A stretch of 64,000 bases of DNA, from the NCBI GenBank assembly GCA_002007465.1, contig LNAC01000032.1, forward strand, positions 6,106,889 through 6,170,888, written 5' to 3'. Positions 47,536 through 60,129 of the stretch are shown here, piece by piece (within the stretch, counting starts at the first letter, position 1; every line of letters begins with the position of its first letter). Made by a program: the position numbers and the translations under genes. Source of the DNA: Ailurus styani (taxonomy: Eukaryota > Chordata > Mammalia > Carnivora > Ailuridae). Under the pieces are notes generated by a model, which searched no databases, was not told the DNA's origin, and saw only the letters and a program-made list of their open reading frames with translations.

Positions 47536-48534
47536 AATAAATTCCATCCTTACTAGAGTATGATTCTAAAGGATCATACTGACTATATAGTTCAGGGCGG
47601 AGCCCAGAGAAGCTTTTACTTGGTAAAGTGGAGAAGTCCTGTCTCAAGAACTCACAGCTAAGTCACTCCAAAAAGGATGCTCTTTGGCACCACATCAGAT
47701 GAACTCGTTCCTCTTTATATAGCTGAACCATCTGTGAGTCTTTATCCAAGACTCTGAGCTTTATCCAAGAAATGTTGATTTAGTAGGTCTGGACTGAGGC
47801 TCCACAGATGGATTTGGTATGCAACCGAGGTTGTATTTTTATTAGAATAATACAAATATGGCATACACAAATCATGTTTAGTAAGTTGTTCTTTCAAAAT
47901 AATTTTACTACTACTCTAATGTACCTAATTCATTGATACAATTGGTGCATATATCAAAGCCACATGCTTTCAGAGAGAAAATTGCTGCATATATATTTAT
48001 ATATAATATGAATCTGTCACCTTATTGACATATGTAATAATATAAATTTCTATGTCATGTATACATATATGTAATGGTGGCACATATGTGTAACATTACA
48101 TATTGCATATGTAAATAGTACATAAGTTATATTTTGTACAATAGTACAAAAGTTATATATATGGTATTATATATATTAACTCATTTTAAATTCATAGTAA
48201 TCTTGATTATATACCTGTTGAATTTCTATTTAAAGCGTGTTTTAAATTGGGAAAGAAAATAAGACACCTAAAAACTTACCAAGGAAGAAAGTTGTTTTCC
48301 AATTTAGAAGAAAAATAACATCTCATTTTGGACATATCAGGATTTTCTCATCTTGAAAGTGTTTTTAAAAGCCAGCAGCTGGAGATAAACACAAAATGAA
48401 CATATAGTTTTAAAGGGAGTTCCAGATAAAGCTGTATCCACGGAAAGAAAAGTTAATAGGATGGACACCTTAATTTTAAAATCAAGTGACTGACTAATCT
48501 TACCAGAAGGAAAGATAAATCTATTCTTATACCA
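47536..48534. other. Unassigned, with TA-rich patches
   Basis: No gene seen. Alternating AT tracts at about 47985-48180. Confidence 0.4.
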
Positions 48535-48735
48535 CGGTCAGATGTTCAGTGCTGTAGACCATGCTGAATCCTGCTTCTGCAACATGCTACTTATGTGACG
48601 TTGGTCAAATTACTCCACTTGTCTGAGGAGAATCTAAGGTTTTTCAAGATCATTGTGAACATTAAATGACTTAATACATGTGGAGTGTTTGAAGAAATGC
48701 TTGACACATAGTATGCACTATGTGAATGCTTGCCC
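48535..48735 (+). mobile_element. MIR, long copy
   Basis: GAATCCTGCTTCTGCAACAT, TTATGTGACGTTGGTCAAAT, GACTTAATACATGTGGAGTG and GACACATAGTATGCACTATG follow the MIR consensus order. Confidence 0.75.
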
Positions 48736-48989
48736 TTTTTATTTTTATGAGCTGCATTGCTAGCAGGGAAGTTATATCCCCAGAATAAATTAAGTGACTG
48801 ACTGACTGAGTAAAAATAAACAAAAAAATATACATCATTCCTCTGAGAATATTAATTCCTGTATAACTGATTTTCTTTGCATATCAACAGTGTTAAGAGC
48901 TGTTAAAAATTATTAGAAATGTTGGGAATTAAAATTATTAAAATCCAGAAAAATATAACAAATAGTGTGATCACAAACACCTTTGTCTT

Positions 48990-49880
48990 TTTCTGACTTT
49001 AATATGACCTATATTTTTCACATTAAGCATAATGTCGGCATTTGGGATAAGATATGTACATAAAGTTCATATATTAAAAGAAATATTTTACTAAGAATTT
49101 ATCAAAAATTGATCTTCAATCCAATGTCCCTTTGGTATATACAGACATGATTGTACGAGATTGTATGGTTTTTCTCTTTAGGTATATTTATATTATGAAT
49201 TATGGAACTGTATTTCCATTTCTAAAATAAATCCCACTTGTTCAAGTTATATTACACTAGATTATGTTGCCAAATATATTTTTAGGATTTTTGTATCAAT
49301 ATTCATATTGAGACTGATCTAAAATTTTCTATTTGAACTATTTTGTCAGTCTTTTTTATGAATATAATGTTTCCTGTGTGAAAATAATATGACAGATTTT
49401 CTTTTTCAATGCTCTATTTCATTCACATTATAGTTACCAATTTTTAAGTTTCATAGGACTCCCCTGTGAAGATTTCTGGGCATGCTTATATTAAGAGGGG
49501 GAAAGAAGGGCGGATATTTATTTGAAAACTTTCTTTTTCTTTTTAAAGACTTTATTCATTTATTTGCAAGACAGAGAGAGAGAGCACACGGGGTGGGGTG
49601 GGGGGGCAGACCGCAAGCAAGCAGCAATGAGGGGAGGGGCAGAGGGGGAGGAGCCCACCATGGGGCTCATCTGATGACCCTGAGATCATGACCTGAGCCA
49701 AAATCAAGAGTTGCACGCCTAACTAACTGAGACACCCTGGTGTCCCAACAATTTTCTATACATTTAAAATTTTCTAAAGTAGTTAGAAATTGATCCATTT
49801 ATTTGTTTTCTGGGATAATCAGTAGTATAAAATCCTCTGATATTTCCTCTATTGAATTCAGTTCTTAAGTTTATTTTGAG
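48990..49880 (-). mobile_element. Old L1M fragment, antisense, RT region, split by a SINE
   Basis: AAATAAATCCCACTTGTTCA, AGGATTTTTGTATCAATATT, GAGACTGATCTAAAATTTTC and GACTCCCCTGTGAAGATTTC are diverged antisense RT-region sequence. Confidence 0.65.
49535..49746 (-). mobile_element. SINEC, older subtype
   Basis: TTTAAAGACTTTATTCATTTA, a G-rich body (GGGGTGGGGTGGGGGGGC) and the head complement (GATCATGACCTGAGCC). Confidence 0.88.
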
Positions 49881-50249
49881 AGAAGTAATTCCATTCTAAA
49901 CATAGTCCCCTTCTGCCATGACTTTTTGCCATTCTCATGCTGCTTGGTACCCACAAGCTACCTACACTGCATTATTCCCGGAACTCGAATGCCTGAAATC
50001 TCCAGAGAAGTGCAGTGTGGCCTTATTCCTGATTTTTTATTTTCTCTCATAAGAGCAACCGTTGCAATCTGTGGAATAGTATTTTCTATCTTACTGCAAA
50101 TAAATAAGCAATGCCAGAGTTCACAGCACTCTTGAAGGAGCTTATGACCCAAGAAAATTAAGAGGTAAGAGCTTTAGTCCAGTTCTTTAAGGCTGCCCAT
50201 GTGAGTCATTGCACAAGTCTTTTAAGCAGGGCCATTTCTTCAGGCCCAT

Positions 50250-50780
50250 TCTTTCCCAGTCGTTCTCCCCTCAGCCACTGTGGTTTTATCCCTACACTGT
50301 TTCTTAAAAGCCTTTGATGATTCTCTGTTGCTCTGAACTCCGTAGTTTAACACACAGGACATAGGATGATCTGATTCATTCCTACATTTCTCTAGCTTCG
50401 ATCCTTCACTTGCAGTCTTCTCTCTAAGAGAAAGCAACCCATTTCATGGGTCTGTGACTTCATATATGGTATTTTCTCTCCCTGAATACCATCACTACTA
50501 ACTCATCTCCAAGTTAGTATAACTCATCTTCCCAATGTCGGATTCCTTAGGAAGGATTTCCTCTTCCAAGCCTGCATAAAATCCCCTTGTTAATGTTGCC
50601 AAAGAATCTTCTGTATATTACAAACATTTCACCTCTCACACAGCAAAATGTAATGTCGATTTGCTGTTCATTTGTCCAATTTACTCTGAATTTCTTGAAG
50701 AATGAGACTGTGTAATATATATCACAATTACTTTCAGGTACATAAAATGACCTCAATAACTTTTGTTAAATAAATGAGTA
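50250..50780 (+). mobile_element. L2 LINE 3' portion
   Basis: CTTAAAAGCCTTTGATGATTC, TCCTTAGGAAGGATTTCCTC, CTTGAAGAATGAGACTGTG and TTTTGTTAAATAAATGAG follow L2 order. Confidence 0.6.
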
Positions 50781-50800
50781 AATTTATTATGAACAATATA

Positions 50801-50919
50801 CTTCTTTATTATTTATATACTTGAGAGACAGAGAGAGAACCCAATGTGGGGCTCGATCCTAGGACCCTGGGATTATGACCTCAGCAGAAGACAGGTTGAC
50901 TGAGCTACCCAGGCACCCC
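50801..50919 (-). mobile_element. SINEC, internally deleted, 12-bp duplication
   Basis: Short minus-strand copy (TTGAGAGACAGAGAGAGAACC directly to CCAATGTGGGGCTCGATCC). ATGAACAATATA flanks it exactly at 50789-50800 and 50920-50931. Confidence 0.93.
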
Positions 50920-50931
50920 ATGAACAATATA

Positions 50932-51699
50932 TTTAATAAGAATTCTGAAGGTGATCTTCACCTCTGCTTACCGAGGTGATCTGTGAAGATTTCAAGAGGC
51001 TAGAAAATACACTGCAGCAATTTTTCAATTTTATCTAATGGCCTTGCCTACTATGACTATGTTTCCAGTCAGAAGCAATCTGGACCAATGCTTAACAACA
51101 ATAATAGTTCTATTATTTAATGTTTAATGTAAATGAATGTAGTTTGTTTTCTTAGTTTTTAACTAATATTTACTCATGTAAATAGGCCCTGAGAACATAG
51201 AATTAAGGAAGTCTCACTGCTCACTTGAAAACTGCTCATATAAATAAAAGTATTGAAATAATGGTACAGTAGTCATATTAACCTAGTGGAAACCCTTCAC
51301 AACTTTGAGTGGAAAAGCAATTGAATAATCATAAGTCAGCCACCATGTGCACTATGACAGACTTCAAAGACAGCACAAATCACAGATATAGAGACATAGA
51401 ATGCAGGTAAATATTTTAACACCCCCTCTTCATTGTAAGGATACTTGAGGAAGAAAAACATAAAATCTTCAGTTGATGAAGCCACAGATGCTTATCACAA
51501 ACCATCTTACTTTACTAGTTTTAAAGAATTTGAGAGCTTCCATTTAAATATTCCATACCATTTTACATGGACTATACAAATATTTTTTCCTTATCCTTTT
51601 CTCTTTGTGGTATCACTGTTTGTTCAGTAGTGTTTGTAGAATTCAAATTAACTGATAAATTTTTTGTGTGTATGTTAACTAAATGATTTAAAGGAAATA
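50932..51699. other. Unassigned AT-rich sequence
   Basis: No gene or firm repeat seen. Confidence 0.35.
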
Positions 51700-52160
51700 C
51701 CCTAACCAATCTTTCTCCTTCTAGTTTCCTTCTACTCCTCCCTACCACTCAGCTTACCTCTATTATAAATATTAGCTTCCCAAAAGTGTTTTAAAAAAAG
51801 GTATCTAACAGTATCATCCCACCTCTAAGGTTCCTCCCAATTGTTCCTCAACGTTTTTAGGATAAAGGTCTAAATTCCCAGCATGAGACATAAAGTGCTT
51901 CGTGGATCCGACCCTATTCTACATAATCAGTCTCAGAACAAACTCCTTTCCAACACACACTCAATCTATCCAACAACACCCTCACACCTCTGTGCGTTTG
52001 TACTCAACATGTTCATTTTTCTGGGAATAAATTTTCTTCATTCCCTAGCCAGGTAAATTCGAGTTATTTTCAAAACTTACCTCCAGTTTTACCTCTCCAA
52101 GGGGAACCTAACCAAGGATTAGTAGTTTCCCTTCTTCTTTGCTCCTCTGAATGCATCTAA
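51700..52160 (+). mobile_element. L2/L3-type LINE fragment
   Basis: GGATAAAGGTCTAAATTCCC, AAGTGCTTCGTGGATCCGAC, CACACCTCTGTGCGTTTGTA and ACCTCCAGTTTTACCTCTCC follow the 3' coding order of L2/CR1-like LINEs. Confidence 0.6.
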
Positions 52161-52345
52161 AACAGGTATTTTATTCTCCATAATCTAGGTACAACACACA
52201 GGTGTGTGTGTGTGTGTTTTGGGGGGGGTTAATAAGCACCCATTAATATATTTCAAATTAATTACTCAACACATTTCTTACTGGTAAATATATGTATATC
52301 TTTCGTCTGATTCTTCCTTCAGTTTCATAGGAATAAAGTATTGAG

Positions 52346-52552
52346 GTTCCTGGGTGCTTCAGTTGGTTAACCCCCTGACTCTTGGTTTTAGCTCAGGTCA
52401 TGATCTCAGTGTAAGGAGATCAAGCTCGGTGTCAGGCTCTGGGCTCAGTGTGGAGTCTGCTTGCAATTCTTTCTCTCTCTGCCCCTCCCCCTGCTTGTGT
52501 TCCCACACTCTCTCTCTAAATAAATAAATAAATAAATAAAATATTTTTTAAA
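52346..52552 (+). mobile_element. SINEC, older subtype
   Basis: GGTTCCTGGGTGCTTCAGTT, GGTCATGATCTCAGTGTAAG and an AAATAAATAAATAAATAAAT tail. No clear duplication. Confidence 0.9.
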
Positions 52553-52555
52553 ATA

Positions 52556-53304
52556 GTATAGTACAACAGTAAAGAAAGTCCTGTGTATTATTATATAATG
52601 GTTTTTCTGGAAGCATATTGTATGGTAGGAAGAACACGGGAATTAAAATCAAACAAAATCATAACAATGTCATGATTTTTCAAGTTAGATTCACTGTTAT
52701 TTGCTGATATATTAATAATTATTCCATGACAAAAAGGATTCTTTGGTCAAAAATCTTTTTGAGAACTACTGGAACTTAACATACAGATTTTGTAGTAATA
52801 AAACTCTTTGCTTACTTGGTCATTGCATGAGCTCAGTTGCATTTAAGAGACTCAACTACAATGGTTTTAACCAATATTTTTGTAAACAAGAAGTCCCATA
52901 TACGGTGGCTTCAGTAGGTCCATAAAGCATCAGTGTCCTAAATTTGTTCTAAGTTCTGCTCTACTACTCTTATAATCACCACATATTACCAAGATGACCA
53001 GTCAGCCCTCAGCCTCTCATCTGAATGCTGTGCAGGAAAAAGGAAATTCGAAAACTTTTTCAGAAAACACCAAAAGATTCCCACTGAACTTTGACTGACC
53101 AGAACTGACAACTTATCCTAGCTTAAGGAAAGCTAAAGTTTAAACATGGCTGATGATATTGTCGCAGTAAAAACTGGCTTCTCTTAGCAAAGAATGTAGG
53201 CATTGGATAAGCAGCTATCAATGACTTCCATTATCATAAAGCCATTTTTATCTGCAAATGTCAAGGAACATTACTATATCATGAAACAATTTTTAGAAAA
53301 ATGG
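52556..53304. other. Unassigned sequence
   Basis: No gene or firm repeat seen. Confidence 0.4.
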
Positions 53305-53312
53305 TTAACTTT

Positions 53313-53693
53313 ATTTTTTTTTACTTTATTTTTTCAGTGATCCAAGATTCATTGTTTATATGCACCACATGCAGTGCTCCATGCAACACCTGACCTCCTT
53401 AATAACCACCACCAGGCTCACCCATGCTCCCTCCCTCCTCCCCTCCATAACCTTCAGTTTGTTTCTCAGAGTCCACAGTCTCTCATGGTTCATCTCCCCC
53501 TCCGATTTTTCCCAATTCACTTTTCCTTTCCTCTTCCTAAAGTCCTCCATTTTATTCCTTATGTTCCACAAGCAAGTCGGGAAACCATATGATAATTGAC
53601 TTTCTCTGCTTGACTTATTTTGCTCAGCATAATCTCCTCAGAGATTATTTTGTTGATACAAAAGTTGGGTATTCATCCTTTCTGATGGCTGTG
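53313..53693 (-). mobile_element. L1 3' end, antisense
   Basis: CATGCAGTGCTCCATGCAAC, CTCAGAGTCCACAGTCTCTC and CATATGATAATTGACTTTCTC are the complement of the carnivore L1 3'UTR and ORF2 end. TAACTTTA flanks it (about 53305-53312 and 53694-53701). Confidence 0.9.
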
Positions 53694-53701
53694 TAACTTT
53701 A

Positions 53702-54219
53702 AAAACAAATTAGTAACTAAATCTATGTACCTATCTTCCTCCACACAACCCTCCCTCCCAAACTATCAAATATAAAATATTATAAAGTATAATTTATGAA
53801 TTTCATCATATTAAATCAATGTAAAATTCTTGGAATGAAATATAAATTAAGACTTTCCTTGTAGGAAAAAAAGCCCTTATAATAGGAACAAAATGATTAT
53901 GAAAGCAGTTGAAAATGATTTATGAACCTTATGAAGTATTTTTTAGAAATAATTTCTGCCTTTATGCATTATAATGCTATGTTAAGTATATATGATAATG
54001 TCAGTTCACATTTTATGTGTGTTTCTGACACTGTGTTGTAGTATTTAAATAACTTAAAGTTTAAAGTATCTTGCTTTTTGTTTAAAATTTTTAGAAGAAA
54101 ATTTGCTTAGAATCCTTGCCAAGAGTTGTGATATCACGGGATTTGCTTTACCTGCTCTGTGGGAGTCATAGACTATTCCCCCACTCAACCTTACATGCAC
54201 ACTGGGATCAATCTCTCAA
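53702..54219. other. Unassigned AT-rich sequence
   Basis: Nothing recognisable seen. Confidence 0.4.
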
Positions 54220-54350
54220 TTGTGACTATCTACCAGTTGCCGTTCATGTTTCAAAAGAGTAGACCTTGCCATGCCTTGTTTACCACTGTATCTCCACCAC
54301 ACCACACAGGAGACATTTAATGAATACCAGCTGAATGAACACCATGCTTT
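54220..54350 (+). mobile_element. L2 3'-end remnant
   Basis: CTTGTTTACCACTGTATCTCC, GGAGACATTTAATGAATACC and GCTGAATGAAC follow the L2 end. Confidence 0.55.
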
Positions 54351-55486
54351 AATGAACAAATGCATTGTGAGATTCAGACTGGATTGATACAGTTGAACAC
54401 AACTGATTTCTTCATCATTACCTTTTGAAAATGTTAACTGTTCTGGGAACAATAAAAACTTTTGTTTGTTTTGATAAACAAAAAGTCTGAGCTTTGGAGA
54501 ACTGCCATTGTCAGAACATAGTAGTTACTTAAATTGTATTCAATGTCTATAAAAAGAGAGTTATTATGCCAATAACTTCACATTAACTAGAAGTAATGAT
54601 AAAGTTCCTAATTTAGCATTGCCTAATAAAGCATTAACTAGAACGTCATTAAATCTTGTTCTTTAAATTATGATTTATTATAATTATTACACTAAATTAT
54701 TATTTTGTTTATTCACTATTATCAATAGGCCAATATTGTGATACACCAGAAAGCCAAAGACACATTACCTAATTTACAATTCAGAATCTTTTCATTGCCC
54801 TGAGCTCTTTGTGCTTTCATCAGCTATCTCTAATGAATAATAGTAGACTTTTGTGTTACACTATTAGTCCGTATTTAAAACTAAAGAATAATTATTTTCT
54901 CCCTTTTATAATAGTACATATAAAACAGTATTGAATTGTTTTATTATAACAAATTATTTTAAAAGTTAAATAAAGGTGTGCATTATGAGTACAAGTGAGG
55001 TGAGAAAGCAGAGAAGAGAGAATAATGCAAGTGGAGAGAAAATGCTAATTTAGAGAACACTGGGGGAATAAAGTAGAGTTGCACTGGAGTGAAAAGAGGC
55101 TGAGAAAGACTGCTGGGAATGAGTTGCCTGTTTGAATTTTCCAAACAGAGCTGGAGTAAATTCCCCCCTTTAATAATAAGACAATATTCACAGGCATACC
55201 AAGGGGTGCAATCATTTCTATATCACCTCATACCTTGAACTGAAAGTCCGAATATTAACCCTAGAGAAAATAACTCTAGAGAAAATAAGAACAGAGAAGC
55301 CAACTTAAAATTGGTTATTTAGGCAAATGTTTCTGTTGAATCTTCACAACTATTAATAACTAATATTTTCATTTATCGCATCTCTATTAAGTATTTAATA
55401 ACATATTTTATTTATGAATTTTTAAAGATCTTATATATCTGTAGCCATTAAACTGAAGTTAATGCAAGGCAATTTATCACTGTATT
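54351..55486. other. Unassigned AT-rich sequence
   Basis: No gene or firm repeat seen. Confidence 0.4.
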
Positions 55487-55501
55487 AAAAATATGTAATT
55501 G

Positions 55502-55694
55502 AGGGCGCCTGGGTGGCTCAGTGGGTTAAAGCCTCTGCTTTCGGCTCAGGTCATGATCTCAGGGTCCTGGGATCGAGGCCCGCATCGGGCTCCCTGCTCA
55601 GTGGGGAGCCTGCTTCCCCCTCTCTCTCTCTGCCTGCCTCTCTGCCTCCTTGTGATCTCTCTCCCTGTGTCAAATAAATAAATAAAATCTTTAA
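55502..55694 (+). mobile_element. SINEC, little-diverged, perfect 15-bp duplication
   Basis: GGGCGCCTGGGTGGCTCAGT to TGTGTCAAATAAATAAATAA. AAAAATATGTAATTG at 55487-55501 is repeated exactly at 55695-55709. It has few differences from the apparent subfamily consensus. Confidence 0.96.
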
Positions 55695-55709
55695 AAAAAT
55701 ATGTAATTG

Positions 55710-56268
55710 TGCACTTGGGTTTTATTATGAAATTGCATATTGACATTATTTTGCCTTTGAGTGTTTTCATGTATAATTTCAAATTTTTTTCTCTTTTGGT
55801 GTAACTTAAGTCCTTGAATGGATATTATTTACAACCAAAGCATTTCACCAATAATAGTTCTCCTTTTACTTGTCCATGCAATAAGCATTTCTCAAATTTT
55901 CCTAGAAAACATATTATGCATTAACACATGTCTATTATGAATACAAACAGTCAAAAAATATAGAGAAAATTTGTAAGCATTTCCATGTAGTAGAGAAAAA
56001 ATACTAACATCTCTCAAAGTCCCTGACACAACATTACTTAATGCTCAGTGACAATTTTAAATTAGTTTGTGGGGCAAATAAAGTAACTACATGACATAAA
56101 GCAGCCTCTGCAATTACAGTCAATATATTGTGGAATGAAGCAATATTTATAGTTGTAAAAAGAACCGGCATATATAATCTCAAGATATCTTTTTTTTGGC
56201 ATCTCAGCTTAATCTATCAGATATTTGATCAGGGCTAACTGCAATATTGCAGTGGATGACTATGTATT
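55710..56268. other. Unassigned AT-rich sequence
   Basis: Nothing recognisable seen. Confidence 0.4.
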
Positions 56269-56285
56269 TAATATAGTCATGTCTT

Positions 56286-56478
56286 TTATTTTTTAAATAT
56301 TTTATTTATTTATTTGACAGAGTGAGATCACAAGTAGGCAGAGAGGCAATCAGAGAGAGAGGAGGAAGCAGGCTTCCTGCTGAGCAGGGAGCCCGATTCG
56401 GGCCCCTATCCCAGGACCTTGAGATCATGACCTGAGCTGAAGGCAGAAGCTTTAACCCACTGAGCCACCCAGGTGCCC
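56286..56478 (-). mobile_element. SINEC with perfect 17-bp duplication
   Basis: Minus-strand SINE. TAATATAGTCATGTCTT at 56269-56285 is repeated exactly at 56479-56495. Confidence 0.96.
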
Positions 56479-56495
56479 TAATATAGTCATGTCTT

Positions 56496-57009
56496 GCCTC
56501 CAAGTAATTCACTTCACTCTATGGTCTATGTCTAAATTCCCTCAATTCTATGGTTGGAATATATAAATAAATTTTATCTTTATATTGAAGTTAGGTTGAC
56601 ATCAAATCTTTCTCTAGGTCAATCAAAGGTACTAACGCCTGTGAAGTGATGCAGCAACTCCCACACTGTGAAATGTAATCAACTAAAGGATCAAAAAATT
56701 GAGCTTACACTAAGCAAATTGGTTTTCTGTTGAGTCCAGTCTAGGTAAATTCCTTTATGTGGTGAAACCCCACATATGCTTTGTACTGAAAATTTTAAAT
56801 GTGAGCTTTCAATAATGAAAGTATTTCATAAAAGAAAATGTTTTCTTACTCTCAGATTCAGTCTTCCAATAGAATAAGACTCTAGTCACTATGAATGTGC
56901 TTAAAGATGTAAAAAAATCTTTGAACAATAACAACAACAAAAAAGAAAATTTCCCAACCAATCTACTTCCAGTTTCAGAAAAATATAGGTTGAAGAAGCA
57001 ATTCCTTCC
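56496..57009. other. Unassigned AT-rich sequence
   Basis: Nothing recognisable seen. Confidence 0.35.
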
Positions 57010-57260
57010 TGTCATATAGCCTGGGTTTATTATGGTGGTACAGCTCACTAGCTATGTGATGTAGGAAAAAATTATTTTTCCTTAGTTTCCTCATGTCCAA
57101 AAAAAAAAAAATATGTCATCTAAGATATTATCTAATGTTTACCCAACAAGTCTGATAGAGCTACTAAAAGATAGAACACATGAAAAGAGTTTAGAAAGAG
57201 ATTGGCACATTGAAAGTTCTCAATAAATTCCAGATAGTATTGTTTTTGTTATTATTATTA
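57010..57260 (+). mobile_element. MIR
   Basis: CACTAGCTATGTGATGTAGG, TTCCTTAGTTTCCTCATGTCC and GATTGGCACATTGAAAGTTC follow the MIR order, with an inserted A-run. Confidence 0.65.
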
Positions 57261-57969
57261 TTACCAATATTTTTCAAGTAATAGACTTCAGTTGTTGATG
57301 ATCAACTAATTAACCAGTGCTTCATGAGTTAATGGATCATCTCTGTCTACTCTTGGAAATTAAATTAGCATGTAGCATTTGACTAATGGACCAATGAAGA
57401 CCAGATAAGCTCTGGCACTCATATCTCTTCAAGAGAGGGAAGGCCTCATGGGAGTTGAAAGCACAGGATAAAAAGTGATAAAAGAAAACAAAGTACAATC
57501 TAGTGTAGCTGTGTTTAAGCATCAAATCCTAATCTTATGAATAATGTAGGGATGGGCCAGAGTACTGGCTTAAGTAATTTGAGGAAATTCTTTCCCTTTT
57601 AGACCTTGACATAAATCTTTGAAATTTACCAGGATCTGGTTAGCAACTTTGAGGAAGAGAGTAAAAGATAAGTAAGAAAGCCAGATATTTTCCTATGTGG
57701 GAGCAGTGTGGACCCTTCACCACAAAATGGAGCAAGACAACCCTATGCCTTAGTGCATGACCTCCTAATCCAGCAGCTCTGCCAACTCACAATCATGGTC
57801 CAATCAGAGCCTTCAAAGCTGGACAACCTGTAACAATTCTTTGGTGAAAGAAGGGCTTGTGACATAGGTGGAGCAAATTTCCTCTCTTATCTGCTCCAGA
57901 GAACCACACATGAAGAAATGAATTGCAATACATAGCTACTTCCCTCCAAAACTTATCATATAATGTAAA
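57261..57969. other. Unassigned sequence
   Basis: No gene or firm repeat seen. Confidence 0.4.
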
Positions 57970-58420
57970 ATTGTTCAAGTTACTACTGCTATATAACAAA
58001 ATACCTCAGGATTTAGTTGCTTAAAATAATTATGTTTTATTCTATGGATTCTATGAATGAGGAATTTGAACAGGACACAGCAAATACAGTTTGGTTTTTG
58101 CTGAAAAGATTAGATGATTGACATTGATCATTTTCCCACAGTCTAGGACTGGAATCAACAACAGGTTTGTTTACACATATGTTAATAATTGATAATGGCT
58201 GTTGCTGGGTCCTTAGCTGAGACTTCCACATAACATTTTCAGAAGGCTGCACTTCCTCACAAAACTACAACATCAGAGTAATCAAACTTCTTAATATTTC
58301 AGAGCTCCAAAAGCAAATATCACAGTGGCCAGTTCATCACCTTTAGTAAATAGCCACTGTAGTCATGATGCAATTGACTCACAAGCCTACCCAGAATTCA
58401 AGGGGAGAGGACAAGTGTCA
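57970..58420. mobile_element. Ancient LTR-like remnant (family uncertain)
   Basis: TACTACTGCTATATAACAAA, GGATTTAGTTGCTTAAAATA and CAGAATTCAAGGGGAGAGGA resemble a common old mammalian repeat, probably of LTR type. Non-coding. Confidence 0.45.
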
Positions 58421-60129
58421 AGGTCACATTGTCAAAGAACATAAAGGATGAGAAATATTAATGTAGTGTCTTTGTAAAATATAACCTGCCACAAAGATAT
58501 AACATTACAATGAAAAATTAATAAAAATCATATTAAAAGCAAACAAATTAATTGTCAAATTTTGGAGAATATACTATGAGCATGAATGAATTTCAGGAAC
58601 TGCAGATATCAATGAAAGCAACTCTAGCAACAAATAATCTTATGGAAGAGACTGGTCCTGAATTGGGCCTCAAAAGTTATGTAATATACTTTAACAATCC
58701 CTCAATACTTCAGAAAGAAAAAAAAATATTGATGTCCAGCTGGTCTCCATTTTCCATTTAGAACCAATTATGGTTTGCCAATTTCTTATTAGAGTTAGTT
58801 TTTTAAAAAAGAAGGAAACTTTGATATCATTGACAATGATAAACGTAAGAGTAAGATCTTCTAAAATAGGTTAGAAAATATTAAAATAATAACTTTTTCC
58901 TAACATAGCACACAATTTTGCTTAATATATGAAAAGGAACAAAATGATAAGTAGTCACAAAATCTCAGGTTAAAGAAAGAATAGTGGAAATTATAGGCTA
59001 TTCATTGAAAGACAATAGATAAATGAATTTTTCCATTTTCATGTTAAACATCTTTTGAACATTTTTTATTACCTTTTATTTCATTTCTTAGGTTCTTAGG
59101 TTCTCATTTCTTAGGTAATAAGTTTCAAAAATAAGTTTCTTAGGTATAAGAAATGAAAAATCCTGCCAGCCTACCTGATTCAAAACAAATGACTCACTTT
59201 ACAAAAAAATATTTTCTGGATACCAGTTGCTAGATATAGCATTCTTTCTCTGAAGAACTAGAAAAGATTAATTTAGTTCCAAAAACCAATTTTAATAAAG
59301 AAAACTGTTATCTGAACAGCAATTCTGAATATATTGTCTCGTGTCCCAGCATATTATGAATCGGTAGTGAGTAGACTAAGTAGATTAGTAGTAATAAGTT
59401 TCAAAAATAAAAATAAAACAACTGAAGTTATTTCAAATCTTAAAAAATGCTTTACATCATAAATTATTATTTCTTACATTGAATGGTTATGTCTGTTTGC
59501 TGAACACATCTAAGGATGGTGAAGCACACTGAACCACAGATAAGATGATTTAGCCAATATGCCATTTTTGAAATACTGGTTCTTCAGCAGCTGGGTTTCA
59601 TCCACCAATATTTGATGTAATTTTTTTCTGGACCATTATGATCTTTGTTTATATGGTCAGTCCTTCTTTGCTCTTAATCCTCTTGCTTTTTCTGCAATCA
59701 CATCATACACTCTTCCACCTGGCACAGTCCTGTCATAATGCTATCCAAATAATAGAATTCCATTTGCTTCCTCTGGACTACCTACATCTGCAAACTATAT
59801 TACTCACTAAGCAACCATGTCTTATTCCCTTCCTTGACTGGCAAATACAACAAAGTGTTAAAACACACTTTGCTTTTTTTATTTTTGTTTCAACTTTCCA
59901 GAAGACCCATCTTGATTTTTAATGATCCTTCTGAAATATAGTCTATTCAAATTTCACTTAATCATTTTAACACAATTTTTCATTGAATAGACTATGAAAT
60001 ACATACATACATACATACATATGTATATTTATGTATAGAACAATATGTAGCAAAAATCATTACTTTGATGGCACACAGAAGTATAGCATAAGTATATGAA
60101 ATACATGTTTTAAAACTTCATTAGAAGAT
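58421..60129. other. Unassigned; short direct repeat and (CATA)n
   Basis: GTAATAAGTTTCAAAAATAA occurs at 59115-59134 and 59391-59410. A CATA tandem run lies at 60001-60020. No gene recognised. Confidence 0.4.

Noticed and set aside
53145..53200. ATGGCTGATGATATTGTCGC looked like the start of an actin coding sequence
   Set aside because: Similarity stops after about 8 codons, a stop follows, and no further actin sequence is found downstream. A chance match is more likely.
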